Part shown: positions 7,332 to 15,700 of the stretch, one piece after another
Numbering within the stretch: position 1 is the first letter of the stretch
Layout of the letters: every line of letters starts with the position of its first letter
Source: Lachnospiraceae bacterium
Lineage (GTDB): Bacteria; Bacillota; Clostridia; Lachnospirales; Lachnospiraceae
NCBI GenBank assembly: GCA_910575835.1
Contig: CAJTGB010000042.1
Location: 1 to 36,953 of the forward strand
DNA length: 36,953 bases
Reading direction: 5' to 3'
The notes under the pieces: generated by a model
What the model saw: the letters and a program-made list of their open reading frames with translations, nothing else
The model's database searches: none
Told to the model about the DNA's origin: nothing
Made by a program: the position numbers and the translations under genes

Positions 7332-7814
7332 CTATCTGATACACAGTGACTCTGACTGTGTCAGTTCTGCATATTTTGTGTTTCCATGCTCCTTAACAAA
7401 ATCGATGATTGCACGCTTATCAACCTTCGGCTCCTGCGGAATAAGAAACTTCTTCGGAACCTTTCCGGTGATATTCACTGTTGCCGGATTTTTTTGAATG
7501 TTAAAGCTAAACAATGCCGTTCTAAATTTTTTCTTGTCCAGAATTACCATGTTCTGGGTCAAGGCTTTTTTAAGGCGTTCAACGTTATTGCTGATAGACT
7601 TTTTTCTTGCATTAAGGCATTCCACCTCTGCCCCGATTGCATCTACCTCTGCGTTCAGCATGCGAATGATTTTGGCATAGCCGTCCGCTTTTTCTTCGAT
7701 CTCATAATCAATCGATTCTATTGTGTACAGAATGACCTGCTCCTCAGCTTCCGGGTCCTCCAGAAGCTGACGGAGATAGTCCATCTGGCCTGTCAATTCA
7801 TATAAACTGGCCAT
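7332..7814 (-). CDS. siphovirus Gp157-family protein
   Basis: The 160-residue product starts MASLYELTGQMDYLRQLLED and has a central coiled-coil (EIEEKADGYAKIIRMLNAEV through NVERLKKALT). The C-terminal pattern RTALFSFNIQKNP, then VPKKFLIPQEPKVDKRAI, is diagnostic of the Gp157 family. Gp157 was first linked to phage resistance in Streptococcus thermophilus and is common in early gene clusters next to recombination ATPases, as here. An AGGAGG site lies 11 bases before the ATG. The downstream ATPase gene follows after nine bases. It appears intact and is probably the best preserved gene of the remnant's early region. Confidence 0.85.
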   Translation of the reverse strand: MASLYELTGQMDYLRQLLEDPEAEEQVILYTIESIDYEIEEKADGYAKIIRMLNAEVDAIGAEVECLNARKKSISNNVERLKKALTQNMVILDKKKFRTALFSFNIQKNPATVNITGKVPKKFLIPQEPKVDKRAIIDFVKEHGNTKYAELTQSESLCIR

Positions 7815-7835
7815 TATTTATTAATCCTCCTTGTC

Positions 7836-8213
7836 TTAGTCCATACCGAGAGATGCCAGAAGTGCCCTGTCCAAACGGACAATATCCTCGTCTCTCAGGT
7901 GAGTGATATAACCAAGGACTGCACTCTTATCTACGGTTGCCAACTGCTCCGCCTGAATCATGGATGTCTTTAACTCGTCATACCAGGTAAGCAGTACATG
8001 GGTTTTCATCTCGACACGCTTAATCTGAGATGTCAGATATGCGACTATCAGATTCGGGCTGCAATCATTTCCCCTCTGATTCTGGATGACGACCGCCGGA
8101 TGATTACCACAAACCACATGATTGCATGCATCAGTGCCCTGAAGCGGATTCTCAATGAAAACCACATCTCCTCTTTTAAATTCCGTAACCGGAACATCAT
8201 TAAAAATTTTCAT
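7836..8213 (-). CDS. PemK/MazF-family endoribonuclease toxin
   Basis: The 125-residue protein has the beta-barrel start FKRGDVVFIENPLQG and then NHPAVVIQNQRGND, the Arg-containing loop and PAVV strand of MazF/PemK toxins. VAYLTSQIKR follows at the position of the substrate-groove strand, and MIQAEQLATVDKSAV is the conserved dimer strand. MazF toxins cut mRNA at short sequence motifs. No MazE-like antitoxin is adjacent: the upstream gene is a DeoR-type HTH regulator and the downstream gene is Gp157. Orphan MazF-like genes of this kind occur in clostridial phages and conjugative elements, where they may act as regulators. The ribosome binding site AAGGAG is ten bases upstream of the ATG. Confidence 0.85.
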   Translation of the reverse strand: MKIFNDVPVTEFKRGDVVFIENPLQGTDACNHVVCGNHPAVVIQNQRGNDCSPNLIVAYLTSQIKRVEMKTHVLLTWYDELKTSMIQAEQLATVDKSAVLGYITHLRDEDIVRLDRALLASLGMD

Positions 8214-8237
8214 AATACATAAGCTCCTTATCTTTGT

Positions 8238-8570
8238 TTACTCGTGTGTCGGCTTGGCAAAAGCAAGCAGAATGCTCTCCATCAGTTTCTTTTCCGACTC
8301 GGTCTGCAACCCCGTCTCCAGTCTTCTGAGAAGTGCCTCCTGATTCGCCGATAAGTATCTGCGGCTCGCATACCACCCTTCGGTTGCATGTATTCCGCCG
8401 CCATTACCCGGCGTTGTATAAAAGGAAGTGTTCTCGGTAAGAGCTTCAAGATCACGCAATACTGTACTCTTACTGACATGGAATTCTTGTATCAGTTCTG
8501 CAATAGTTGTATGGCGTCTCTCAGATATAAAATCTCTGATCGCCAACCGTCTGTCTGCTGTAGCTCTCAC
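8238..8570 (-). CDS. DeoR-type helix-turn-helix regulator
   Basis: The preferred start is the GTG at 8570, eight bases after AGGAGG. A longer frame from 8579 would start directly against that site. The 110-residue protein begins with RRLAIRDFISERRHTTIAELIQEF and HVSKSTVLRDLEAL, a classic DeoR/HTH_11 winged helix. The rest is a short helical tail (LSANQEALLRRLETGL) with no sugar-binding domain, so it is much shorter than metabolic DeoR repressors. Such stand-alone proteins are common in clostridial mobile elements. It is 24 bases upstream of the MazF gene and may control the toxin and the phage genes that follow. Confidence 0.75.
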   Translation of the reverse strand: MRATADRRLAIRDFISERRHTTIAELIQEFHVSKSTVLRDLEALTENTSFYTTPGNGGGIHATEGWYASRRYLSANQEALLRRLETGLQTESEKKLMESILLAFAKPTHE

Positions 8571-8696
8571 CTTGATCACCTCCTTTCTTGCTTCGTTGTG
8601 TGTAGATTAAGGGTCAAAGGTTTCACCTACTGACACCTTCGAAAAAGTTTTTGAAAAAAGCTTCCTGTATTAAATATGGGAGATTTTTTCAGGAAT

Positions 8697-8775
8697 AAAA
8701 AAAGCCGGAGTCAGACTTACAATGAAGGAATGGATGTAGGTATCCATCACCCTTAACTGAAGTCATGACTCCGGC
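8697..8775 (-). terminator. terminator of the dndB operon
   Basis: On the minus strand GCCGGAGTCA and TGACTCCGGC (plus-strand 8766-8775 and 8704-8713) form a 10-bp stem. Inside is a second hairpin (around GATGGAT and ATCCAT), and seven T follow (8697-8703). It lies about 50 bases after the last gene of the dndB operon. The remaining bases between 8571 and 8696 are non-coding and would hold the start region of the HTH-MazF-phage transcript. Confidence 0.75.
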
Positions 8776-8825
8776 AATTGGTATCTCGGTATTTCGGATC
8801 CGGTAGCTCGGTAGATCACCTCATA

Positions 8826-9002
8826 TTAACTTGCTCTTAAGGCTTCTTTTATCTGTAACAGAACATCACACATATCAACAAACATCGCCCCTCGTATGTT
8901 CTGCAGCTCGTAGCGAATAATATCTCCAGACTCGTCTACTATCACGTCAAATACCCTTGGTTGCTTAGGAATACTACGATTCCTGATAGTTACTCTGTGC
9001 AA
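8826..9002 (-). CDS. hypothetical 58-residue protein in the dndB operon
   Basis: The likely start is the TTG at 9002, which follows GGGAGGAG by eight bases. A longer ATG-initiated reading (to 9149) is less credible because it overlaps a better frame and begins with a lysine-rich run. The product contains RVFDVIVDESGDIIRYELQN and ends VDMCDVLLQIKEALRAS, suggesting a small alpha/beta protein. It is the last gene of the operon, just ahead of the terminator at 8697-8775. It overlaps the end of the frame at 8974-9204 by 29 bases. No family was recognised. Confidence 0.5.
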   Translation of the reverse strand: MHRVTIRNRSIPKQPRVFDVIVDESGDIIRYELQNIRGAMFVDMCDVLLQIKEALRAS

Positions 9003-9204
9003 ATTGAGACTCCTCCCTTCTTCTTTTAAAGTCCTCTTCCACTTTCTTGATAAATGCACCTGCCTCTGCTGATTCGAAGTCAATCTGCTCATGACTCTTT
9101 GCAAGGCGGTTAAGATTGATATTTTCAAATGCTTCGTTGCTTTCTTCATTCACATAAGTTACTGCCTCATGTAGAACCTGCGTAGGATGTTTAAGCGTAA
9201 GCTC
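8974..9204 (-). other. 76-codon open continuation after an amber stop
   Basis: Directly after the TAG at 9205-9207 the same frame stays open for 76 codons: ELTLKHPTQVLHEAVTYVNE, then ESNEAFENINLNRLAKSHEQ, and a charged helical end EDFKRRREESQFAQSN. The composition matches the upstream protein. No ATG lies in this frame; a GTG at 9153 with a weak GAGG upstream is the only plausible separate start. Either the upstream gene carries a nonsense mutation, the amber is read through, or a small gene starts at the GTG. Confidence 0.4.
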
Positions 9205-10083
9205 CTATTCCTCGAAATCAGTGCAACCATATACAGTTTTATGATGTTCTGCCATTCGATTTTGAATTCTGGCATTTACTACAGCGTATTCCTTTCGCTT
9301 ACTCTTTACAAAGCCATAGCTACCTATGATTTTGTCGCGTTCTCTTATAAGCTCCTGCAGTTCATCGTCATGCGCAATGAGTTCCGACTCCTGATAATTC
9401 AGTTCAATATCTTCCATAGAAATGTTCTCAGCTTCTATAGATGCATGTTTACTTAATTCTTCGGATCTTGTGTCAGAATACGCTGAATACACCTCCGCCA
9501 AGTGTTCTCTCAACCCGGCGATTGCACTGGCCATATAAGATAAAAAGCAAGCACGGTCATCACGATTAAGGCAAAGGAAATCTTCTATACGCAACTCAGC
9601 ATCTTTGATAAGGCTATTACTCTCACGAACGATATCATCCATTGCGCCGTGTATCTTAAGATCAAATCTCTTCTCTATGGCCTCTCTCTGCTCGATAGTA
9701 ATATAGAGCGGATAACCTAAGCCGAAAAGCATCTTCGTGAATCCTTCCACTAATCCAAGCAGTTCTTTCTTAGAAACCAGTTTAAAATCGCCTCGGCGAA
9801 TATGCTTATAATCGTTAGAAATGTGCTTTTTTATTACCGAAACCACAAAGTCCACTGACTCATCCGGTATTACATACGCGGTTTTCTCTGTACAGCTTTT
9901 AAGACACTCTGACACCGTTCTCGTTTCCTTTGAATAATCAATACGCAGGAGACGACCATCTAAGCCCGCAGCCTCAATTATCTCTGTATACTTTTCGCGC
10001 ACCTGATTCGGCTTATGATCTTCAGCCTTTGTGGCTGGGAAAGTACTGTTGTAAATCTTAAATACATCATCGAAATTTTTCAT
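9205..10083 (-). CDS. hypothetical protein in the dndB operon
   Basis: The start chosen is the ATG at 10083 (MKNFDDVFKIYNSTF), eight bases after GGGAGG. A longer frame to 10173 would cross a hairpin and lacks a site. The 292-residue product is acidic and mainly helical, with LVSKKELLGLVEGFTKMLFG near the middle and a charged region (SELIAHDDELQELIRERDKI) that could form a coiled coil. No catalytic motif, membrane segment or known family was seen. It follows the 76-residue gene by about 185 bases containing two hairpins. The frame ends in TAG, beyond which it remains open for 76 more codons. Location in the dndB operon suggests an accessory role in the phosphorothioation island, but nothing more can be said. 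Confidence 0.55.
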   Translation of the reverse strand: MKNFDDVFKIYNSTFPATKAEDHKPNQVREKYTEIIEAAGLDGRLLRIDYSKETRTVSECLKSCTEKTAYVIPDESVDFVVSVIKKHISNDYKHIRRGDFKLVSKKELLGLVEGFTKMLFGLGYPLYITIEQREAIEKRFDLKIHGAMDDIVRESNSLIKDAELRIEDFLCLNRDDRACFLSYMASAIAGLREHLAEVYSAYSDTRSEELSKHASIEAENISMEDIELNYQESELIAHDDELQELIRERDKIIGSYGFVKSKRKEYAVVNARIQNRMAEHHKTVYGCTDFEE

Positions 10084-10144
10084 TGAAATATCCTCCCTCT
10101 TATATGATATTTCGATTCTAACAGAAGCAAAAGAACTGCGATAT

Positions 10145-10233
10145 CCCCAAAGAGAAATACGTTTTGGGGTCATTCGCCTCTATAACCCAAAATGCCGAAG
10201 TTAATAACCTTACAGTTAATCAACTCCGGCATT
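10145..10233 (-). promoter_or_regulatory. two hairpins in the intercistronic gap
   Basis: AATGCCGxAGTT (10191-10202) pairs with AACTxCGGCATT (10222-10233), and further along the minus strand CCCCAAA (10145-10151) pairs with TTTGGGG (10163-10169). The first is followed on the minus strand by only TTTT, so it could be a weak terminator or an mRNA stabiliser that lowers expression of the 292-residue gene relative to dndB. The interval 10084-10267 holds no gene. Confidence 0.4.
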
Positions 10234-10267
10234 GCGTCCTCGCGTATTAAGCGGAACAGAGCTCGTA

Positions 10268-10498
10268 CTAATATGTAATTGCTAATTCCTGCTGCGCTAG
10301 TCCATTTACATACTCTAGCATCTCAACCCGCTCTTCAGGCTTCAGTGCTTTATAGACTTTATACAGCTCATCCAGTAATGGAATCTGCGTTCTCTTACCT
10401 TTATGATAGGTCTCAAGGTAAACCTTGTCATTCTTCCATACCAGATCAAATATGCGCTTCCCTTCTGAATTTCTAATCTCCTTACGATCTTCTTCCAT
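10268..10498 (-). CDS. hypothetical 76-residue protein after dndB
   Basis: The ATG at 10498 lies nine bases after AGGGG and just beyond the dndB stop. An ATG two codons earlier (10504) is too close to that site. The product MEEDRKEIRNSEGKRIFDLV, then DKVYLETYHKGKRTQIPLLD and ALKPEERVEMLEYVNG, looks like a small beta-then-helix protein with many charges. No family was recognised. The tight spacing to dndB suggests co-translation and a shared function. Confidence 0.5.
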   Translation of the reverse strand: MEEDRKEIRNSEGKRIFDLVWKNDKVYLETYHKGKRTQIPLLDELYKVYKALKPEERVEMLEYVNGLAQQELAITY

Positions 10499-10510
10499 TC
10501 GCATGCACCC

Positions 10511-11797
10511 CTATGAAATCATATCCGGCAACTTATCAGACGTATTATTGGTAGCATTGAGTATGACTGCCTTAACTTCGCTGATCTCCGTCTTAGTCAT
10601 CTCAGCACCCATTACCATATAAGAGATAACCAGTCCCGCTGCCCGGATGTATTCTTTTCCTGTAATCATCTTCTTTTTGGCAGTCCCCGTAACTAACAGA
10701 TTCGCCCAAACCGGATTATCAAACGACCAATCCATCTTATTGAGCTTGACTACCACATCTGCCCAAGGAATGTCCTTCTGCCTTGCCTTGTATGCCACAT
10801 GCGCCAAAGCCATTTGCGTTACCGGCTTCATCAGCAGGCTTATCTTACGCAACTCGGAAACTTTCTCCTTCATCTCTATCAACTGCATATATTCCTTGTA
10901 AGTACTTAAGCCTTCCAGTAATTCCTGCCAGAATTCCCTAACGATTTCAAATGCACCTTCTATCTCGTCCTGACTCGGCAGCATTTTTGCTGAATACCCA
11001 AAATCTCTGAGAATTGTCTCTGCCGAGGTATACAGTGCGCTTATTGTGGTAAGCTGCTTACTGCGCTCGGACAGGGTGTTCGACTTCCAGTTAACCAATT
11101 CGGTATCTTCTACCGCTTCGAGAATCTCGCCTTCGCCAAACAACCTTCTGCTGATTATTGCGAAAATGTCATCATCTGAAGTGACTATGTTATCTCCGCG
11201 TCCGGTCTGACGAGCGTATTTGTTAATCTTATTGAAAATCTTCCGGATTTTTAGATTATCCCGGTGTTCCACGAAAATTACGCTTATCTCCTCTCCGGCC
11301 AGTTCTGGATGTGGCGTAAGTGCCGTCATCTGTTGTGTCATCTTCTTTTGTTTCAGAAGATTGGCCGGAATAGCAACTTTACCCTTAATTGCCAGCTTAA
11401 TCGCCAGGATTCTGTGCTGCCCATCAAGGGCAATTAATCGTTCATTTCCCTGAAGTGTAAGGAACCCGACATCCTTTAAAGGTAACTGATATGCCACCGG
11501 AAGATTATTTATTATGTTGGTCGCTGGCTCGTAAACTAAATTGCTGAACCCTGAGTAGACATCTACTACTATGCTGGAGAAGAATCTATCCTCATCGCTT
11601 ACGTAATATGGAACGATTTCGTTGACAACCCTGTTTAAATCCGGTTCTCTCTGCATCTTCTCGTCTGCTGTCATACCGTCCCATTCGGGCATCTCCGCCG
11701 CCAAACCAACGCTGTCAACCAACTCTCCCGCTGGCATCTTGGCAAGGTAATATTCCGTTGTGCCTTGCCGGCATCTTTGAACACATATCGTCTGCAT
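10511..11797 (-). CDS. dndB: DndB, DGQHR-domain regulator of phosphorothioation
   Basis: The start at 11797 (MQTICVQRCRQG) follows AGGAGG by seven bases. The 428-residue protein carries LIALDGQHRILAI with the signature DGQHR at about 125-129. IFNKINKYARQTGRGD follows, a ParB/DndB-like arrangement in which the asparagine and second arginine-rich loop are conserved. DndB represses or limits phosphorothioate modification in Dnd systems and is often regulated apart from dndCDE. Here it has its own strong promoter and operon, separated from dndC-D-E-A by about 20 kb of restriction-type genes, instead of heading a dndBCDE operon. DpdB of the deazaguanine islands shares the fold, but the dndCDEA genes upstream favour DndB. 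Confidence 0.88.
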   Translation of the reverse strand: MQTICVQRCRQGTTEYYLAKMPAGELVDSVGLAAEMPEWDGMTADEKMQREPDLNRVVNEIVPYYVSDEDRFFSSIVVDVYSGFSNLVYEPATNIINNLPVAYQLPLKDVGFLTLQGNERLIALDGQHRILAIKLAIKGKVAIPANLLKQKKMTQQMTALTPHPELAGEEISVIFVEHRDNLKIRKIFNKINKYARQTGRGDNIVTSDDDIFAIISRRLFGEGEILEAVEDTELVNWKSNTLSERSKQLTTISALYTSAETILRDFGYSAKMLPSQDEIEGAFEIVREFWQELLEGLSTYKEYMQLIEMKEKVSELRKISLLMKPVTQMALAHVAYKARQKDIPWADVVVKLNKMDWSFDNPVWANLLVTGTAKKKMITGKEYIRAAGLVISYMVMGAEMTKTEISEVKAVILNATNNTSDKLPDMIS

Positions 11798-11852
11798 ATG
11801 AAGTCCCTCCTGTTTGCATGATTTTCCCACTGTTTTTCATCCTGATATTCAC

Positions 11853-11888
11853 ATCATATACCTTCACAGTATATTTGTCAATGACAAA
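11853..11888 (-). promoter_or_regulatory. dndB promoter with overlapping operator
   Basis: On the minus strand TTGACA (plus 11876-11881) and TATGAT (plus 11853-11858) are 17 bases apart, a consensus sigmaA promoter. A 15-bp palindrome TTTGTCAATGACAAA (11874-11888) covers the -35 box, and a smaller TATAC/GTATA pair lies in the spacer. A repressor dimer bound here would block polymerase, so dndB is probably regulated, perhaps by DndB itself or by the operon's XRE protein. Confidence 0.7.
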
Positions 11889-11971
11889 CATTACATTTTT
11901 TATAGAAACTTCAGCACGTTTCATTTTTATTGTCAGTTAAAAAAACAGATTCAAAACTATCCTCGCAGACC

Positions 11972-12006
11972 AAAAAAAAGACGTAAGCCTTTTTACTGCT
12001 TACGTC
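11972..12006 (-). terminator. terminator of the large dnd operon
   Basis: GACGTAAGC (11980-11988) and GCTTACGTC (11998-12006) form a 9-bp stem with a 9-base loop, followed in the minus direction by eight T (11972-11979). It lies about 115 bases beyond the last gene (12121) and just before the dndB promoter, so the two operons are transcriptionally insulated. Confidence 0.85.
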
Positions 12007-12070
12007 CTCCTATATTCTTTATTGTTTTTGACAAACACCATCCTTATCAAGCGTGAAATTTTGATTTCAG

Positions 12071-12091
12071 CAATGTTTTTCAAAAACATTG
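12071..12091. repeat. 21-bp near-perfect palindrome
   Basis: CAATGTTTTT and AAAAACATTG flank a single central C. It sits between the last gene of the dnd operon and its terminator. It may be an extra 3'-end hairpin or a protein binding site. Confidence 0.4.
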
Positions 12092-12120
12092 TCGTTTTTA
12101 GCAAACTATCTCTTGCTCAT

Positions 12121-12780
12121 TTAAAATCCGATATGCATCTTATCTTCCAGATTCTCTGCCTTTATCCAGGCAAGAATTTCATCTGTAAGATTCCGGATTG
12201 TTGCCTTTCCTTCGCTGACCAGTTTCAAGAATGCCAAGATGTCTGAATCCTCATCCAAATCTAAATCTTTAAGAATTTTCTCGGCATCAGCCAGACCTTC
12301 ATTCAAGAATCTGTAATTATCCGCCGTCTTACCCCAACTCGCAGCCCTCCTCATTTTATTGGTTGCGTATTTGACCCGGTCTTCATTCGGCAGAATACCC
12401 TTAACGATTTCAAGAAGACTGATTATGTGCGCTGTCGCGCCCTGGTAGTAATCAAGCCAATCTTGTCCTACCGCATCATAGACTCTTTTTCTCTCACCCT
12501 CAATAAATCCTGTAGTTGCCGCATTGGCTGCCCCAACTTTTACAACTTGTTCGCAGTTTTTAATTATTCCGTTTAATCCACTCATAACCTCGGTGGAAGG
12601 CCTAAACTTCGAATTTTCTACTGCTGTTTGTATCTCCACGATGGTTTGTTTTACAGAAACAACAAGTTGTTTAAATTTATAGTTTGCTTCTGACTGTTTT
12701 TTTGTGTCCGCTGATGCAGTTTCCAAGGCACGAACAGTATTCATATCTACTATGCATTCATTTAATATATCTATTAGCAT
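12121..12780 (-). CDS. hypothetical helical protein, last gene of dnd operon
   Basis: The 219-residue product starts MLIDILNECIVDMNTVRALE at an ATG five bases after GGGAGGG and overlaps the stop of the 1039-residue ATPase gene by seven bases. It is predicted all-helical, with a repeated pattern of hydrophobic heptads in the first 75 residues and ADNYRFLNEGLADAEKILKD followed by LDEDSDILAFLKLV near the end. No catalytic motif was seen. Strict translational coupling to the ATPase suggests it is a subunit or modulator of that protein. I did not recognise a family. Confidence 0.6.
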   Translation of the reverse strand: MLIDILNECIVDMNTVRALETASADTKKQSEANYKFKQLVVSVKQTIVEIQTAVENSKFRPSTEVMSGLNGIIKNCEQVVKVGAANAATTGFIEGERKRVYDAVGQDWLDYYQGATAHIISLLEIVKGILPNEDRVKYATNKMRRAASWGKTADNYRFLNEGLADAEKILKDLDLDEDSDILAFLKLVSEGKATIRNLTDEILAWIKAENLEDKMHIGF

Positions 12781-15700
12781 ACTGTCCCTCCCATCTTAGA
12801 AATGATTGCCGCACATTCTGCCAGTGTAGTCGTTTCATCTGCAAAATCCCCACCATTGCCATTCGAATTCCCGGCACTTCCGTACTTCTGTTTTTTGACC
12901 TCTACTTCAGCTTGAATCTTGGCCACATCTGCAACAACCTTTTTAAGAAGTTGTTCTAGGCGTTCTGCTTTTCGAATTGGATCCTGCGAGAAAGCGAGAA
13001 TACATTCCAGCGGGTCTTTTAATTTTATCGCTTTGACTATATCACATACTGCTGCGCCGGTTGACTTTGAGTATTTTTTCACCTCATCAAATAAGTCCTT
13101 ATCATACTTTACAGGCATCTTCCCTTCCTGCGCAGTATCATAAAATTTGATAACCCTGTCCATAAGGTCTTCGATATCCTCGTCATCTATTTCGTCAGTA
13201 CCGAAGTTCTCTCTGACCAGAGTCATAATTTCTTCTGCCCGGGTCACTTCTTCTTCCCTGACTTTATCCAATCTGTCCAGGATATTTTTAAGATATTCCC
13301 TGGCATCACGTCTTAACTTGACCGGATCATTTTTATTCAAGATGTCGGCATTGACTCGAAGTTTTTCACTCTTCACAGTGCGTACCATTGCATCAAAGTC
13401 TTCCCTGTTAAGAAAGACCTGCACATGACTTTCGCTCTGTATCACGTTACAATACTGAATTACCGTATATCGATTATCCCTGTCACTTTCTCCTCTTGTT
13501 ATAAGCTGTGCAAGGGAATTCCATGCAGCAGAGTGAGAATTTACACCTGGCTTCCTGATATCGCTTTCAAGTATCTGTTCGGCCTTCAGACCATCGATTG
13601 TCGTTGCTTTAGCCAATCCCAGCAGGATAATTCTATAAAACTCAGCCATCATTGCGCATTTGAAATAATCTATCTTCTGATTTTCAAATGTCGTAATAGC
13701 TTTGATAAGCGGTGATTTTATTTTTTCTGTCCAAAGCTGTACCCGGTAAACTCTCTTCTCTGCGCCCTCAAAATCCCAGCTTCTATTTCCAAGGACATTC
13801 CATTCCAAGAAAGCCTCAACCACCGCCTGCGTTTCTCTGTCAGCCGGAAGCTTATAAAACATCTCGTCTACACCACGCTTCTGACGTTCGAAACCAACAA
13901 GTCGATTTTTTCCCTTCTTTATCTTTTCAATAGTGTCCATCGACACACCTTCAGCTTGCCAATCGATTGAGGAATACAGGTAGTTGCACATATCCTCTCT
14001 TGCTTTGGAAATCAAAACTACATTTCCTGTAGTAGCACCAACATTAATCGTTCCGCCTGCTACCCAGTTTTCTATTGCCTGCAGACTATCATTCAGTTGT
14101 GCGCGTGCAGCTTGAAGCTTTCTCTCGGCTTCTCTCTCTGCTTCAGTCTTGACTACCGCCGCAGAACCCGCTTGCTGCGCAGCTTTGTTCTCATTCTTAG
14201 CCGGATTCGGCTTCGCAGCTACTTGCTTACCATTTATAAGCGGAAAGCCCATGTCCTGATAAACTTTTTCTGTCAAGCCGGCAACGTAGGTGACATCTCC
14301 ATCCTTGTAAATATTAGTTGAAGCATCTCCCCATACGCACATAAACAGATACATCCGTTCAAATGTATCATTAGATACTCCGGTTTTTTGAATAGTCTCT
14401 CGAAGGTTGGAATTGAAGTTCTTGTTTACAATCTTAAAGCCGGGGAAGTTTTCAAAATTCCACAATGCATCACGAACTGTCTTCTCTACAACATCTCTCA
14501 AGAGATATCTTGGTGTGCGATAGTTATCCTGCAGCATATTTGTATAAAGGTACGTAATCGACTTTCGAGAAAAAGGAAAGAGATTCAATACCTTTCCTTC
14601 TGCTGTAGTTGCCGTATCCCAGCCATTTCCCTGTTCGAGACCATGAATAGGAAGATTCACTCCGGCACCATCACCAAATGCCCACGCATCAACAGTTTCC
14701 TTCGGGAGCGACATCGCATTTAAGTATCTTCCGACAAATTCACAAAGATCGTTTTCGCTTGACCCAAACACATCATCCGGAATTACAATAAACTGCGTAA
14801 CACGCGCCTTGTAGTTATCACGGAAATTACTTTTAAAATATTCGCTTGTGGTGCCGATAATTGAGGATACCCGGCACATATTATCCTTTTCATTTTCTCC
14901 GGTATGCCACGTGGTCAAAACATTAAGCAACGCTTCATTTACACCGGTGAATGCTGTTATGTCTTCTATAAGAAATGTCAAGGATTTCCCTTGTTTCTTT
15001 AACTCCCTCCGGATATCCTTAAATACCTGCTCAAAGTCACCAGGCTCAAGACCGGCACAACTTTGAATTACAGTTTCTACCTTAGAGTTAAGATACTTTG
15101 CTATATCTGAGGCTAATTCCGGCTCAGTGATGATTTTATCCATCAGCTTGACAGCTTTTTTATCTCCACCTTCATGCTGGACTTTATCGCAGAATGCCAC
15201 ATCGATTTGAAAATCCTCCGGGTAGAACTCGGCTATTACATCACGATTGTCAGCCGAAGCACTCTCCGCAACCTTTGAATAAATCCTTTCAATCGGCCCG
15301 TCATCTGCCATCATACGCTGTTTGAACAACTCGTTATTAAGAAGCGGCGCAATGCGCTTCCTATCTGCATTGCTCATATAATCCACATCTTCGCCATTGT
15401 CAGTTTCGATTTCTAAGATGAACTGATAGTAAATGGTGTTCCTGAGCTTGCTCTCGCTCATCGTAGATGTTGCATTTACAAGACGATCATACAGTTCTTT
15501 ATTTTGTATGGAGGCTACCTCCGGTTTTTCTAAAAGCTGCTTAATTGTCCCCTTCAAGGTGTTATCACTTCGGCGAACAAACAACACTACCTCGCTCTCG
15601 GGCTTTTCCCTCTCCATCTTGGCATCAAACCAACGAATCAAATGCGACTTACCTGCGCCACTTGATCCAATAACAAGTACAAATTGATGCTCATTCTTCG

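Noticed and set aside
8826-9149. 107-residue reading of the last dndB-operon gene
   Set aside because: The first 49 residues overlap a more protein-like frame and lack a ribosome binding site, while the TTG at 9002 has a strong one.
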